A DNA stretch of 64,000 nt from an uncultured Clostridia bacterium (GTDB taxonomy: Bacteria > Bacillota > Clostridia > Christensenellales > CAG-314), in the NCBI GenBank assembly GCA_944364615.1, contig CALVWF010000004.1:1-64000 (forward strand), given 5' to 3'. Under the pieces are notes generated by a model. It did not search any database and was not told the origin of the DNA. It saw only the letters and a list, made by a program, of their open reading frames with translations. Within the stretch, counting starts at the first letter, position 1, and every line of letters begins with the position of its first letter. A program made the position numbers and the translations under genes. Of this stretch, positions 54,435 to 63,015 are shown piece by piece.

Positions 54435-55805
54435 ATGCAAATGCCGACATCGGTCAAAGATGTAAAAAAAACATATTTCAAGTATCTCGGAGCGTGTATA
54501 GGCAGCGCAATGATTGCGTCCGTGTACGCTTTTGTCGACTGTATAATGGTAGGACAGTACGAAGGTCCCGACGGCACTGCCGTTCTTGCAGTCATCATGC
54601 CCATATGGACGCTTATTTACGCGATAGGCTGGCTGTTCGGCATAGGCGGAGCGGTACTGATGTCACATGCGAGAGGAAACGGCGACAAACACCGCGGAGA
54701 CGTAATATTTACGGTGTCCAACATTGCAGGAATTTCCGTTGCGCTCTTGACATGGCTTATATTGGCCGTCTGGTCAGAAGATTTTCTGGTAATGTTCGGC
54801 GCAGACGAAAAACTGCTTCCCCTTGCAATGAAATATATGAAGTGGATAAACATCGTAATGCCCTTGTTTACGGTAGGACAGATCTGGTCCTGTTTCATCC
54901 GCAACGACGGCAGTCCGCAAAAAGCAATGATCGCCGTACTGTGCGGAGGCGTGTTCAACATGATCGGCGACTACGTGCTGGTATTTGTGGTCGACATGGG
55001 TATTGAGGGAGCGGGTCTTGCCACTGCATTGGGACAGGTACTTGCCGTCCTGGTAATGTCCACACACTTCTTTTCACGCAAAAACAATCTGCGTCTGGTA
55101 CGCCCCGTAAAATTTCTGTATTTCACAAGACGGATATTAACTACGGGATTTGCCACTTTCGTTACAGACGTCGCAATAGGTATTCTCGCAATACTGTTTA
55201 ACAATCAGATAATGCGCTACGCCGGAAGCGACGCCCTTGCCGTGTACGGAGTGATTATAAACTTTACCGCTTTTGTTCAGAGCGTGGCGTACGGCGTAGG
55301 TCAGTCTGCCCAGCCTCTGATGGCGTCCAACTACGGAGCAAAAAATATAGATGAAGTCAGATACGCAAGCCGTCTCGGATGGATCAGCGCGGCAGTCATC
55401 GGACTGTTTGTACTGGTGCTGGTACAGTCTGTTCCTCTTTACATCACACGGCTGTTCATGTCCACAACTCCGAAAGTGGAAGTAATTGCGCCATCAATAA
55501 TAAGACTGTACGGATTGTCCTACCTTTTGCTTCCGGTAAACGTATTTGCAACTTACTACTGTCAATCCATACTTAAACCGCGTGCGTCACTGACGATTTC
55601 GCTGTTCAGAGGTTTAATTTTCAGCGGAGCGATGATATATATACTTCCCGCTCTGTTCGGCTCGACAATGCTGTGGTGGACAATGACCGTAACCGAATGT
55701 GCAACGTTGCTGCTAGTTATTTTCTTCGTAAGAAAATACGACAGGCAGTTGCTGCTAATGAAAACAGACATCAACCACAACGAAATTCAAAACAAGGGCA
55801 AATAA
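54435..55805 (+). CDS. MATE-family efflux transporter
   Basis: A 456-aa cation-coupled efflux pump with 12 helices. Family segments: FVDCIMVGQYEGPDGTAVLAVIMPIW (about 33-58), NIVMPLFTVGQIWSCFIRNDGSPQKAM (about 138-164), GGVFNMIGDYVLVF (about 170-183) and AQPLMASNYGAKN (about 295-307). The ATG at 54435 follows AGAGGT. A 70-bp gap separates it from trxA, which has its own likely start signals. Confidence 0.93.
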   Translation: MQMPTSVKDVKKTYFKYLGACIGSAMIASVYAFVDCIMVGQYEGPDGTAVLAVIMPIWTLIYAIGWLFGIGGAVLMSHARGNGDKHRGDVIFTVSNIAGISVALLTWLILAVWSEDFLVMFGADEKLLPLAMKYMKWINIVMPLFTVGQIWSCFIRNDGSPQKAMIAVLCGGVFNMIGDYVLVFVVDMGIEGAGLATALGQVLAVLVMSTHFFSRKNNLRLVRPVKFLYFTRRILTTGFATFVTDVAIGILAILFNNQIMRYAGSDALAVYGVIINFTAFVQSVAYGVGQSAQPLMASNYGAKNIDEVRYASRLGWISAAVIGLFVLVLVQSVPLYITRLFMSTTPKVEVIAPSIIRLYGLSYLLLPVNVFATYYCQSILKPRASLTISLFRGLIFSGAMIYILPALFGSTMLWWTMTVTECATLLLVIFFVRKYDRQLLLMKTDINHNEIQNKGK

Positions 55806-55879
55806 TGTGATTGAGTTACTGATATTTTGTAAATAATGGTATATAATAGCAGTACAATAAGGTCAAGGAGGACGTGACT

Positions 55880-56191
55880 ATGTCAGTTTTAACTATAACG
55901 AAAGAAAACTTTTCCAAGGAAGTATTGAATTCCGACAAAAAAGTATTGATAGATTTCTGGGCAAGTTGGTGCGGACCTTGCAGAATGCTTTCTCCCATCG
56001 TCGATTCGCTTGCAGAAGAAACACCTTCCGTCAAGGTGTGCAAAGTGAACGTAGACGAACAACCCGAACTTGCAATGCAATTCGGAGTGCAGAGCATTCC
56101 GATGCTCGTGGTAATGGAAAAAGGAGCAATCGTAAACAAGACGGTTGGCGTTCAGCCCAAAGAAAATATCAAGCGTTTGCTCGGTATTTGA
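55880..56191 (+). CDS. trxA: Thioredoxin
   Basis: A 103-aa thioredoxin with the WCGPC active site (Cys31, Cys34) in FWASWCGPCRML and the cis-Pro segment QSIPMLVV (about 73-80). It reduces protein disulphides in the cytoplasm. The ATG at 55880 follows AAGGAGG; a start two codons earlier is less likely. An extended -10 like TGGTATATAAT lies near 55840. A terminator follows. Confidence 0.96.
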   Translation: MSVLTITKENFSKEVLNSDKKVLIDFWASWCGPCRMLSPIVDSLAEETPSVKVCKVNVDEQPELAMQFGVQSIPMLVVMEKGAIVNKTVGVQPKENIKRLLGI

Positions 56192-56299
56192 CAAATTTAA
56201 ACTTCTCTGGCATATTGAGAAAACTCCCCCGATGTTTTCATGCCGCAACAGCAAGCGATGCAGTGCAACCTGTCTGCGGCAATGTGCTTAAAGAATTTA

Positions 56300-56345
56300 A
56301 AAACCGTATCCGGTACGCAATGCGTGACGGGTACGGTTTTTATTT
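56300..56345 (+). terminator. Terminator after trxA
   Basis: Stem AAAACCGTA-CCG paired with CGG-TACGGTTTT (one bulge each side) followed by TATTTT. Confidence 0.8.
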
Positions 56346-56474
56346 TGTGTTTAATACAGCAATGCACTTTTATAATGTTGACCTGTAATAAATATAATGT
56401 TAAAATAATTGCATATACAGAAACATCCCGTTGTCTGTATCGAAACAAACTTGCATAACACAGAGGAGAAATCA

Positions 56475-57821
56475 ATGAAGGACAAGGTCTTTATTATCTG
56501 GTCGGGAGACATAAGCGTTGCGCTCAAAGTAAAAGCCACACTCGAAAACAAGTACAACTACATCTGCTACGTAGGCGGTAACTCGCAAAACGATTCGCAA
56601 ATGCTCAGTGTGGGCGACACGGTTGTACGTCAGATGAAGTCCTGCAATCAGGCAATCGTAATTTTTAAAAACAAGGCCGACGGAGCAGTCAGCAACAATT
56701 TGTTCTTCGAACTGGGATTTGTTTCGGCAAGTTACGGTATGAAGAAGGTTCACTGTGTAAAAAGAAAATCCGACAACATCACTCTGCCTTCCGATTTCGA
56801 CAATTCTTTTATAGAGGCGCTGGAAGCAGACAACGACGACGACTACGCCGAAAGCATTGTGAATTACTTCATGGGACGACAGAAACTTTCTGTCGACACC
56901 AACAAAATGTATCTTATAAACAACCGCTACATGATTCACGAAATGATCCAGGCGCACTACTCCGAAACAGGGTCCAAATGTTCCGATTACGAACTGGCTC
57001 AGTACATTCTGTTCTATATGCAGGCAAGCGTAATGTATCAGGACGAACCGAAGATACTTGAAGAACTGACCCAGTTCAAACGTTACCACAACAATGAGTT
57101 TTCCGCCGAACTGCACAACGCAGTAAACCTGTCGATTGCTTTCCTTGAAGTACAAAGCAATCTTCGCAACGACCAAGAGGCCGTTTATATAGAGGACTCC
57201 GTTTTCCGCGAATATTACAACACCTGCAAAGATATGCTTGAGGAAATTCAAAACGATGACAGCGGCACATTCGACGAATGGGCAAAGATGATACTTGCGG
57301 AAAATCTTGCTTACGTATGTGCCGTATATGCGAAAAATCCTCACCTTTCAAAAGATTTCAGCAATATGCTGTTCGGCAAAACGCTGGAATACGGCAAACA
57401 GTTTGAAAAGCACGTCACGGCGTTGGAAAACTCCGCTCCGTGCATAGAAAACAATGACCACGTAGGTCTGATATCGATGTTTAAAGGGTATATCTACAGA
57501 CATATGTTCAATGCCTGCCTTGCACTGCAAAACGACGAAGCGCTTCACTGGATTACCGAATCGATGAGGGAAAGGCAATCACTGTTGCGCATATTCGACA
57601 AAAATTCGGTAGACACCAAAATATATGCAAATTTCCAGATGGAATACTACCTCAACCTTATAGAATATCTCGACTTCGTGCACAAAGAAGGTATAAATCA
57701 GTTTGATTACATGATGTATTTGAACGACATCGACAGTTTTCTGCAACAGTGCAATTCCGCTAATGACATGCACTCATACATACAGAAAATCGCCTACTAT
57801 CGTAACCACGTGATAAACTGA
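56475..57821 (+). CDS. TIR-like (CAP12/PCTIR-type) domain protein with helical C-terminus
   Basis: A 448-aa protein. Residues 1-115 match a TIR-like nucleotide-binding domain (PF10137 type): VFIIWSGDISVALKVKATLE (5-24), QAIVIFKNKADG (59-70), NNLFFELGF (74-82) with Glu79 at the catalytic position of NAD-cleaving TIRs, and LPSDF (104-108). The remaining 330 residues are predicted mostly helical and TPR-like, of no recognised family. There is no signal peptide. It stands alone, behind AGAGGAG, with a terminator on each side. It could be an immune effector that destroys NAD+ when its C-terminal part senses a trigger, or a housekeeping signalling protein; the sequence does not decide. Confidence 0.8.
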   Translation: MKDKVFIIWSGDISVALKVKATLENKYNYICYVGGNSQNDSQMLSVGDTVVRQMKSCNQAIVIFKNKADGAVSNNLFFELGFVSASYGMKKVHCVKRKSDNITLPSDFDNSFIEALEADNDDDYAESIVNYFMGRQKLSVDTNKMYLINNRYMIHEMIQAHYSETGSKCSDYELAQYILFYMQASVMYQDEPKILEELTQFKRYHNNEFSAELHNAVNLSIAFLEVQSNLRNDQEAVYIEDSVFREYYNTCKDMLEEIQNDDSGTFDEWAKMILAENLAYVCAVYAKNPHLSKDFSNMLFGKTLEYGKQFEKHVTALENSAPCIENNDHVGLISMFKGYIYRHMFNACLALQNDEALHWITESMRERQSLLRIFDKNSVDTKIYANFQMEYYLNLIEYLDFVHKEGINQFDYMMYLNDIDSFLQQCNSANDMHSYIQKIAYYRNHVIN

Positions 57822-57835
57822 AATAACAATAAAAC

Positions 57836-57867
57836 AGGGCTGTTTCGGCAATTGCCGAAACAGCCCT
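57836..57867. terminator. Bidirectional terminator: 32-bp perfect palindrome
   Basis: AGGGCTGTTTCGGCAA and its exact complement, with U-rich tails on both strands, between the convergent TIR-like and Crp/Fnr genes. Confidence 0.85.
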
Positions 57868-57878
57868 TTAAAATACGA

Positions 57879-58553
57879 TCACATCAACGAGCGCAGTTTC
57901 TTCTTGTCCACTACCGTTATTTCGCGGCGAGAAAGAGTAACTATTCCTTCCGTAGCAAAATATTTAAGCATTCGACTTACCACTTCGCGCGCAGTCCCCA
58001 TATACTTGGCGATCTGTTCGTGCGACAACTGTATCACGTTACTGCCCGTCTTGGCAATTTCGTCGTTTAAAAAGATGGCAAGACGTTTGTCCGCTCCCAT
58101 AAACAGCACCTGTTCCACCGACCACATTACATCGGCAAAGTGCTGAACGGTAAGTTCGTAAGTATATGCCTTGACGTACACGTTTTCCTGCATCAGTTGT
58201 CTGTACGCCAACGCGCTCAGCACAACCGCCTGACAGATTTCTTCTGCCGAAACAAGCACCTCAAACGACACCGCATCCATTACGCAACTTGCCGACAGTG
58301 TGCATATATCGCCGCCGTAAAGCCTGTACAGCGTAACCTCTCTGCCGTCTTCCGACGATATGTAAATGCGCAGTTGTCCGCTTTTCAACAGTATGATGCC
58401 GAGGCATTTGTCCAGACTGTTGTGTATCAGGCTGTACTGCGTAAAAGTACGCTCCGTTGCATTGTCGACAAGCATATTTTTCTGCTGTTCGGTAAGATTT
58501 TGCCAGAAACTGAGTCTTTCCGACAAAAACTGCTTCAATTCCGTCTTGTTCAT
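57879..58553 (-). CDS. Crp/Fnr-family regulator
   Basis: A 224-aa regulator. Residues 15-130 are a cyclic-nucleotide-binding-like beta barrel (GIILLKSGQLRIYISSEDGREVTLYRLYGGDICTLS), residues 145-224 a Crp-type helix-turn-helix (LSHEQIAKYMGTAREVVSRMLKYFATEGIVTLSRREITV). It lacks the N-terminal Cys cluster of Fnr. It has two or more internal Cys (C86 region), so redox sensing is possible but unproven. The ATG follows AGAGGT; the 32-codon upstream extension precedes the promoter. Confidence 0.92.
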   Translation of the reverse strand: MNKTELKQFLSERLSFWQNLTEQQKNMLVDNATERTFTQYSLIHNSLDKCLGIILLKSGQLRIYISSEDGREVTLYRLYGGDICTLSASCVMDAVSFEVLVSAEEICQAVVLSALAYRQLMQENVYVKAYTYELTVQHFADVMWSVEQVLFMGADKRLAIFLNDEIAKTGSNVIQLSHEQIAKYMGTAREVVSRMLKYFATEGIVTLSRREITVVDKKKLRSLM

Positions 58554-58572
58554 CCGATTTACCTCTTTACAT

Positions 58573-58601
58573 ATTTTACCACAAAATTCCCTTCGTGCCA
58601 A
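58573..58601 (-). promoter_or_regulatory. Promoter of the Crp/Fnr gene
   Basis: Minus strand TTGGCA (58596-58601), 17-bp spacer, TAAAAT (58573-58578), about 10 bp before the ribosome site. Confidence 0.65.
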
Positions 58602-58776
58602 TAGTTTGACGAAAATACGCGCGCCAAACGACGCCTTGTACCCACTCAAATTTAACCGCTTGTTTAAAAATTAAATTCAGGTGCTGAAATTTCGCATATG
58701 ATATCCGCAAAATACCACAAAACTGTTATTTTGACTAAAAAACTACGTATTTGCCATTAATTATTGACCACAGTTG

Positions 58777-58805
58777 TTGCAATTTGATTTGTAATGGTAT
58801 ATAAT
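58777..58805 (+). promoter_or_regulatory. Promoter of the 58853 gene
   Basis: TTGCAA (58777-58782), 17-bp spacer with an extended -10 TGGTA, TATAAT (58800-58805). Confidence 0.75.
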
Positions 58806-58852
58806 ATTAGCATAGTTGAGGCATATGACTCAATAAAAGGAAGGTGAACAAC

Positions 58853-59542
58853 ATGAACAAACAATTGAATGTACCACAAGAAGAATTGTACCGTTTGCAG
58901 GAAGAAATTTCAGTAGAAAAGTGGTTGGCAAGCGAACGTGCCGGTTACGACCTGTGCGGCACACGCGAATATTGTGCTTGTTGTGACAAAAGAGAGCAAT
59001 ACCCTTGCGCAAAGGCAAATATTCGTTATCAGATGAGTAAGCAGGCACTTGAAGACACACATTCCGTAAAGACCGCTTTGCGTCGCTCATTCAAATCGAA
59101 ACTCATTCAGAACGAAAATGCGCAACAGTATTATAACGAAATCAAGAACAGCCTGCTGTCCTACGCAGATGTGACGTCGCGTATCAGTCAGCAGTTCGAA
59201 ACGTTCCGTCACGGAAAACAGTGCGTTGCAAGAATAAACATAGCGGGAAAAACTCTCGTGCTGTATCTTGCACTGACAACGGCGCAATTTGCCGACGGCA
59301 AGTACCGTGTGGAAGACGTTTCCGACAAAAAGAGTTACGCAGACACGCCCCTTAAAGTACGCATTACAAGCAACAGACAACTTAAATACGCGCTGGAACT
59401 CATTGAACTGAATGCCGCACAACTGCAACTGCAATGCGCCCAAAGCAAAAATGTCGATTACTCAATGCCCTACCGTACGGACGAACAACTGATAGCCGAA
59501 GGACTTATAAAGACCTACACGGTAAAAACACGTAAAAAGTAA
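58853..59542 (+). CDS. Unknown protein: Cys-rich N-terminus plus a helical-beta domain
   Basis: A 229-aa soluble protein. The N-terminal 60 residues contain a Cys cluster (DLCGTREYCACCDKREQYPC, 32-51) that could bind zinc or an iron-sulphur cluster. Residues about 72-175 (RRSFKSKLIQNENAQQYYNEIKN, then ISQQFETFRHGKQCVARINIAGKTLVLYLAL and YRVEDVSDKKSYADTPLKVRI) look like a compact domain that I believe recurs in other Clostridia proteins, though I cannot name it. ATG at 58853 is preferred over GTG at 58844. Monocistronic, with a consensus promoter and terminator. Confidence 0.75.
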   Translation: MNKQLNVPQEELYRLQEEISVEKWLASERAGYDLCGTREYCACCDKREQYPCAKANIRYQMSKQALEDTHSVKTALRRSFKSKLIQNENAQQYYNEIKNSLLSYADVTSRISQQFETFRHGKQCVARINIAGKTLVLYLALTTAQFADGKYRVEDVSDKKSYADTPLKVRITSNRQLKYALELIELNAAQLQLQCAQSKNVDYSMPYRTDEQLIAEGLIKTYTVKTRKK

Positions 59543-59560
59543 CAGGTACATACATATCAA

Positions 59561-59592
59561 AACGGCTCCCATATTTCGGGAGCCGTTTTTTT
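59561..59592 (+). terminator. Terminator of the 58853 gene
   Basis: 10-bp stem AACGGCTCCC/GGGAGCCGTT followed by five more T. Confidence 0.92.
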
Positions 59593-59683
59593 CGGGCAAA
59601 AACCGTTCTTTTCAAACATAATGTCCGATCCGACAATGTCAGGAAATCTGTTTTTACACAATTATTCGAGGACTGACTGCTGA

Positions 59684-59842
59684 TTACTTTTCCTGACGGT
59701 CACGGCAATGGCAATTGTCACAATAACTGCAATCGCAGCAACCGGTTTTTTTGCCCTTAATTCTGTTTATGATTGTCGTTGCTATTACTCCGCCTACAAC
59801 GGCGACGCAGGCAACGATCACCGCAATTTCAATAAATGTCAT
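59684..59842 (-). CDS. FeoB-associated Cys-rich membrane protein
   Basis: A 52-aa protein: one N-terminal transmembrane helix (about 4-27, FIEIAVIVACVAVVGGVIAT), then NRIKGKKTG and a Cys cluster CCDCSYCDNCHC (35-46). This is the small protein commonly found directly after feoB in Bacillota, thought to assist FeoB-mediated iron uptake. The ATG lies one base after the feoB stop, behind AAGGAG located inside the feoB end. It is the last gene of the feo operon. Confidence 0.9.
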   Translation of the reverse strand: MTFIEIAVIVACVAVVGGVIATTIINRIKGKKTGCCDCSYCDNCHCRDRQEK

Positions 59843-59843
59843 T

Positions 59844-62075
59844 TTAAATACTCCTTACGGGATGTTTTTTGTTGTATACGACTATACCCCACACCGCCGC
59901 TGCGGCAACAGCCGCAACTATAAATACAGTCCACCACCACGACAGAACAAGGTAAACAACCGTTGCCGCGGTATAGGATGTCACCAGCCAGAACAGCAAT
60001 GTGCGATGGAATGTGCCTTTGCGCAATTCGCCTTTTGCCGATGCCACTGCTGCAAAACAGGGAATTGTCGTCATGTTAAACACGATAAACGCCACTAAAC
60101 CTGCAACCGTCGCTCCCGTGAAAGTTATCATCTGTTCGACATACTGAACGCCGGAAGGATCTTCGCCGATGACGGCGCCCAGACAGGCGGCAAGTGTACC
60201 GAATGTCGAAATTACGTTTTCTTTGGCAATAAGTCCCGATACTGCCGCTACCGCAAATACCCAGCCGTATTCGCCCAACTGAGAGCCAAATCCCATAGGT
60301 GTGAACAAAGGTTGCGTCAGTTGTCCCAATCCCGCCAAAATGCTCTGATTGATCTGTTCGTCCGTCAGATACTGCCAATCGAAACTGAAATGCATCGCCG
60401 CCCACACCACAATGGTGGATGCGAGTATAATTGTAAAGGCTTTCTTTATAAAGTGTTTTAACTTGTCCCACAGATGTATCATCAGGCTTTTAAATTGCGG
60501 AAGATGATAAGCGGGCAGTTCCATTATAAAAGGAGGAGTTTCGCCGCGCATCGAGGTATTGCGCATCAGAATTACCGTCAATATAGCGGTAACTATACCT
60601 ATAAGGTACATTGCAAACGTTATTACATCCGCATTGCTCACTCCGAAGGAAGAAACTATTGCTCCCGCAACCGCGGTAAGTATAGGCAACTTGGCTCCGC
60701 AACTGAAAAAGGGAATTACTCTGATCGTTGCGGTGCGTTCTTTTTCGTCGGCAAGCGTACGGGTGTTTATCATTGCGGGAATGGAGCAGCCGAATCCCAT
60801 GATCATCGGCATAAACGCACGTCCCGACAAACCGAATTTGCGGAATATCCTGTCAAGAATAAACGCTACACGCGCCATATAGCCACTGTCTTCCAATATG
60901 GAAAAGAACATAAACAGCAACAGTATCTGAGGCACAAACGACAGCACCGATCCGATACCTGCCATTATACCGTCGCAAATAAGACCGCTCACCCATTGAG
61001 GAGAAGTTGACAGCCAACCTCTCACCGTATCCGTCAGCCAATCGGTAAATACTCCCGTCAGCGATTGCAATATTACCCCGGGAGAGTTTACGGCACCAGC
61101 CCCGAACACTCCCGAAAACGCAGTACCGGAAAGCGACTCCCAATCTTCAGGTATAAATGCCTTTAAAAACAGAAAGTTTTCGGAAAATGTGATGTGAAAC
61201 ACGGCAAACATTATAGCAAGAAAAATGGGTATGCCCAGCCAGCGGTTGGTAAATACTCTGTCGATTTTGTCCGAACGGGTAAGTCCTGTCTGTTTTCCGG
61301 AAGTCTTGAGCGCCCGAGCAAAATTTTCGGCAATATAACTGTATCTTGCGTTGGCAATAAACGCCTCGAAATCGTTGCCGAAGGTGTCGTCTTCGAATGT
61401 CGCTTTAAACTTTTCCACCATAGGTACAAGTTGCGGATGCAACGAAGTTTCCAGTTCGTCCAGTTCGGTCAGTTTGATTGCATGAAACAAAGTATTGTCC
61501 ACACTAAGAGATTCCAATGCTATCCGAATGTCGCCTATAAGATGTTTCAAATTGCCGTCCTTCAAAACGGTTGTTCCCTTTCGAGGATGTTGCGCCTGAG
61601 ATACAGCGCATTGTATGAGTTTATCTATTCCTTCCCCTTTCAAAGCGGAAATAGCCACGACGGGTACGCCCGTTTTTTGGGCAAGTGCGTCGGCGTCGAT
61701 AGATTCGCCGCGTCTTTTTACCTCATCCATCATGTTCAGCGCCACCACCAACGGCACGTCGATTTCCATCAACTGCGTGGTAAGATACAGATTGCGTTCG
61801 AGGTTGGTTGCGTCGACTATGTTTATTACGCAATCGGGTTTTTCTTCCAATATGTAATTACGAGTAATCACCTCTTCGGGCGTGTATGGAGAAAGAGAAT
61901 AAATTCCCGGAAGATCCGTTATTACCGCACTTACATCTTTTTTGCGGTAGGTGCCTTCCCTTTTGTCCACGGTAACACCGGGCCAGTTGCCTACGTGTGC
62001 CGTGCTGCCCGTCAGTATATTGAACAATGTCGTTTTACCGCTGTTTGGATTGCCGGCCAATGCTATTCTGATCAT
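59844..62075 (-). CDS. feoB: FeoB ferrous iron transporter
   Basis: A 743-aa iron(II) permease. The cytoplasmic G domain (1-165) has G1 GNPNSGKTT (8-16), G3 DLPGIYSL, G4 NMMD and G5-like SALKGEG; a helical GDI-like domain follows (165-270), then a membrane part with two gate domains (for example GFGCSIPAMINTR, about 415-427) and about 8-10 helices. Standard length. The ATG at 62075 follows AGAGGT and overlaps the feoA stop as ATGA. Confidence 0.97.
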   Translation of the reverse strand: MIRIALAGNPNSGKTTLFNILTGSTAHVGNWPGVTVDKREGTYRKKDVSAVITDLPGIYSLSPYTPEEVITRNYILEEKPDCVINIVDATNLERNLYLTTQLMEIDVPLVVALNMMDEVKRRGESIDADALAQKTGVPVVAISALKGEGIDKLIQCAVSQAQHPRKGTTVLKDGNLKHLIGDIRIALESLSVDNTLFHAIKLTELDELETSLHPQLVPMVEKFKATFEDDTFGNDFEAFIANARYSYIAENFARALKTSGKQTGLTRSDKIDRVFTNRWLGIPIFLAIMFAVFHITFSENFLFLKAFIPEDWESLSGTAFSGVFGAGAVNSPGVILQSLTGVFTDWLTDTVRGWLSTSPQWVSGLICDGIMAGIGSVLSFVPQILLLFMFFSILEDSGYMARVAFILDRIFRKFGLSGRAFMPMIMGFGCSIPAMINTRTLADEKERTATIRVIPFFSCGAKLPILTAVAGAIVSSFGVSNADVITFAMYLIGIVTAILTVILMRNTSMRGETPPFIMELPAYHLPQFKSLMIHLWDKLKHFIKKAFTIILASTIVVWAAMHFSFDWQYLTDEQINQSILAGLGQLTQPLFTPMGFGSQLGEYGWVFAVAAVSGLIAKENVISTFGTLAACLGAVIGEDPSGVQYVEQMITFTGATVAGLVAFIVFNMTTIPCFAAVASAKGELRKGTFHRTLLFWLVTSYTAATVVYLVLSWWWTVFIVAAVAAAAVWGIVVYNKKHPVRSI

Positions 62076-62305
62076 ATCTGCACCTCTACGGTCACACATG
62101 CCGCTTCACTCTTGCGCAGAGTCAGTTCGTATCCGCGCAGCGTTATTTCAATCGGATCGCCCAAAGGCGCCGCCTTGCGCATATACACTTCCGCACCGTT
62201 GGTCACTCCCATGTCAAACAATCTGCGACGTATTCTGCCTTCGCCTGACACTTCTTTTACTATTCCCTTTTCCCCTACGGTAAATTCGTCGAGTTTTTTT
62301 AACAT
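62072..62305 (-). CDS. feoA: FeoA-domain protein (second)
   Basis: A 77-aa SH3-like FeoA protein: LDEFTVGEKGIVKEVSGEGRIRRRLFDMGVTNGAEVYMRKAAPLGDPIEITLRG is the family pattern, with RRRLFDMGV and the P-LGDPIEI strand. It is thought to modulate the FeoB GTPase. It overlaps feoB by ATGA and the other feoA by 7 nt. Confidence 0.95.
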   Translation of the reverse strand: MLKKLDEFTVGEKGIVKEVSGEGRIRRRLFDMGVTNGAEVYMRKAAPLGDPIEITLRGYELTLRKSEAACVTVEVQI

Positions 62306-62532
62306 ATTTCCTCCTTAGCCTCCGTCACAAGTATTCTTGTGGCAATATTTCTGTCCAATGCCAACCTGCCCTGCTTTACAAGACAAATAACACTGCCTCC
62401 GGATCGGGAAACAACTTCAATACTGCCGTTGACTGTTATTCCCAGATTTTCCATATGCTTTTTAGTCCTGTCATCCAGTACAAGTTTTGTTATTTTCAAC
62501 AAAACATTGACAGGAGCAATTACGATGGGCAT
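62299..62532 (-). CDS. FeoA-domain protein (first)
   Basis: A 77-aa FeoA-like protein with a less canonical N-terminus (MPIVIAPVNVLLKITKLVLDDRTKKHMENLGITVNGSIEVVSRSGG). Tandem FeoA genes before FeoB are common in Clostridia. The ATG at 62532 follows a perfect AAGGAGG; the 14-codon extension upstream is in the structured leader. It starts the operon. Confidence 0.88.
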   Translation of the reverse strand: MPIVIAPVNVLLKITKLVLDDRTKKHMENLGITVNGSIEVVSRSGGSVICLVKQGRLALDRNIATRILVTEAKEEIC

Positions 62533-62749
62533 AAATACCTCCTTAAAGCCGATAACAATAAATGTGTTTGTCAAGTTCGCCTAAGCGAACTTGCGTATAA
62601 AATTTAAAGGCAACCGAGCCTTTGACATTGCTTGCGGCTGATTGCTGCAACCTGATCAGCCGATTGTGTTACGAATGCAAATGAGGCGAAGACAGACAAG
62701 TTCACATAAGCGAACACTGACGTTTAAAGAAAATCAACCTCAGTTGACT
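62533..62749 (-). ncRNA. Structured 5' leader of the feo operon (candidate cis-regulatory RNA)
   Basis: About 217 nt between the predicted start (near 62749) and the first feoA. In transcript order it can form: GTTCGC-TTAT-GTGAAC (62700-62715), CGGCTGAT/ATCAGCCG (62635-62662), AAAGGC/GCCTTT (62606-62623) and CAAGTTCGC-TTAG-GCGAACTTG (62572-62593). The first and last hairpins share GTTCGCTTA and GAACTTG. It does not obviously match the czcD/NiCo riboswitch. No U-run suggests a classic terminator, so control would be at translation or stability. Confidence 0.5.
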
Positions 62750-62755
62750 ACCACA

Positions 62756-62784
62756 ATAGTAGCACTGTAAAAGAGGTCTGTCAA
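62756..62784 (-). promoter_or_regulatory. feo operon promoter
   Basis: Minus strand TTGACA (62779-62784), 17-bp spacer, TACTAT (62756-62761). Confidence 0.75.
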
Positions 62785-62789
62785 GCAAA

Positions 62790-62803
62790 TTAGCATATGC
62801 TAA
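62790..62803. promoter_or_regulatory. Palindromic box upstream of the feo promoter (metalloregulator site?)
   Basis: TTAGCAT followed by its exact complement ATGCTAA, 5 bp upstream of the -35. The TTAG...CTAA half-sites recall DtxR/IdeR-type iron boxes. Its position (about -47) is unusual for a repressor. Confidence 0.5.
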
Positions 62804-62809
62804 CTAAAA

Positions 62810-63015
62810 AATCTAATTTTTTTTCGTAAAACTTATAAATATCTTCTGCCATACCGCAGTCTGACGGAAATACGTTCGCCGTAACAGGAAATTTGCGAAC
62901 TTTTTATCGAAGTCGCCGCACTTCTGCTTTGTCCCCAATGTACCGTATGTATCCGATTGGTCATAGTAACGCATACTGTATATAACTTGACTGTAAGGTT
63001 ACAATTAATTGAGAG
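62810..63015. other. Divergent intergenic region, nothing further seen
   Basis: AT-rich sequence between the feo box and the promoter of the 63090 gene. Short ORFs here have no ribosome sites or family features. Confidence 0.4.

Noticed and set aside
62533..62749. czcD/NiCo-type metal riboswitch
   Set aside because: The expected four-way-junction G-rich core is not visible; left as an unassigned structured leader.
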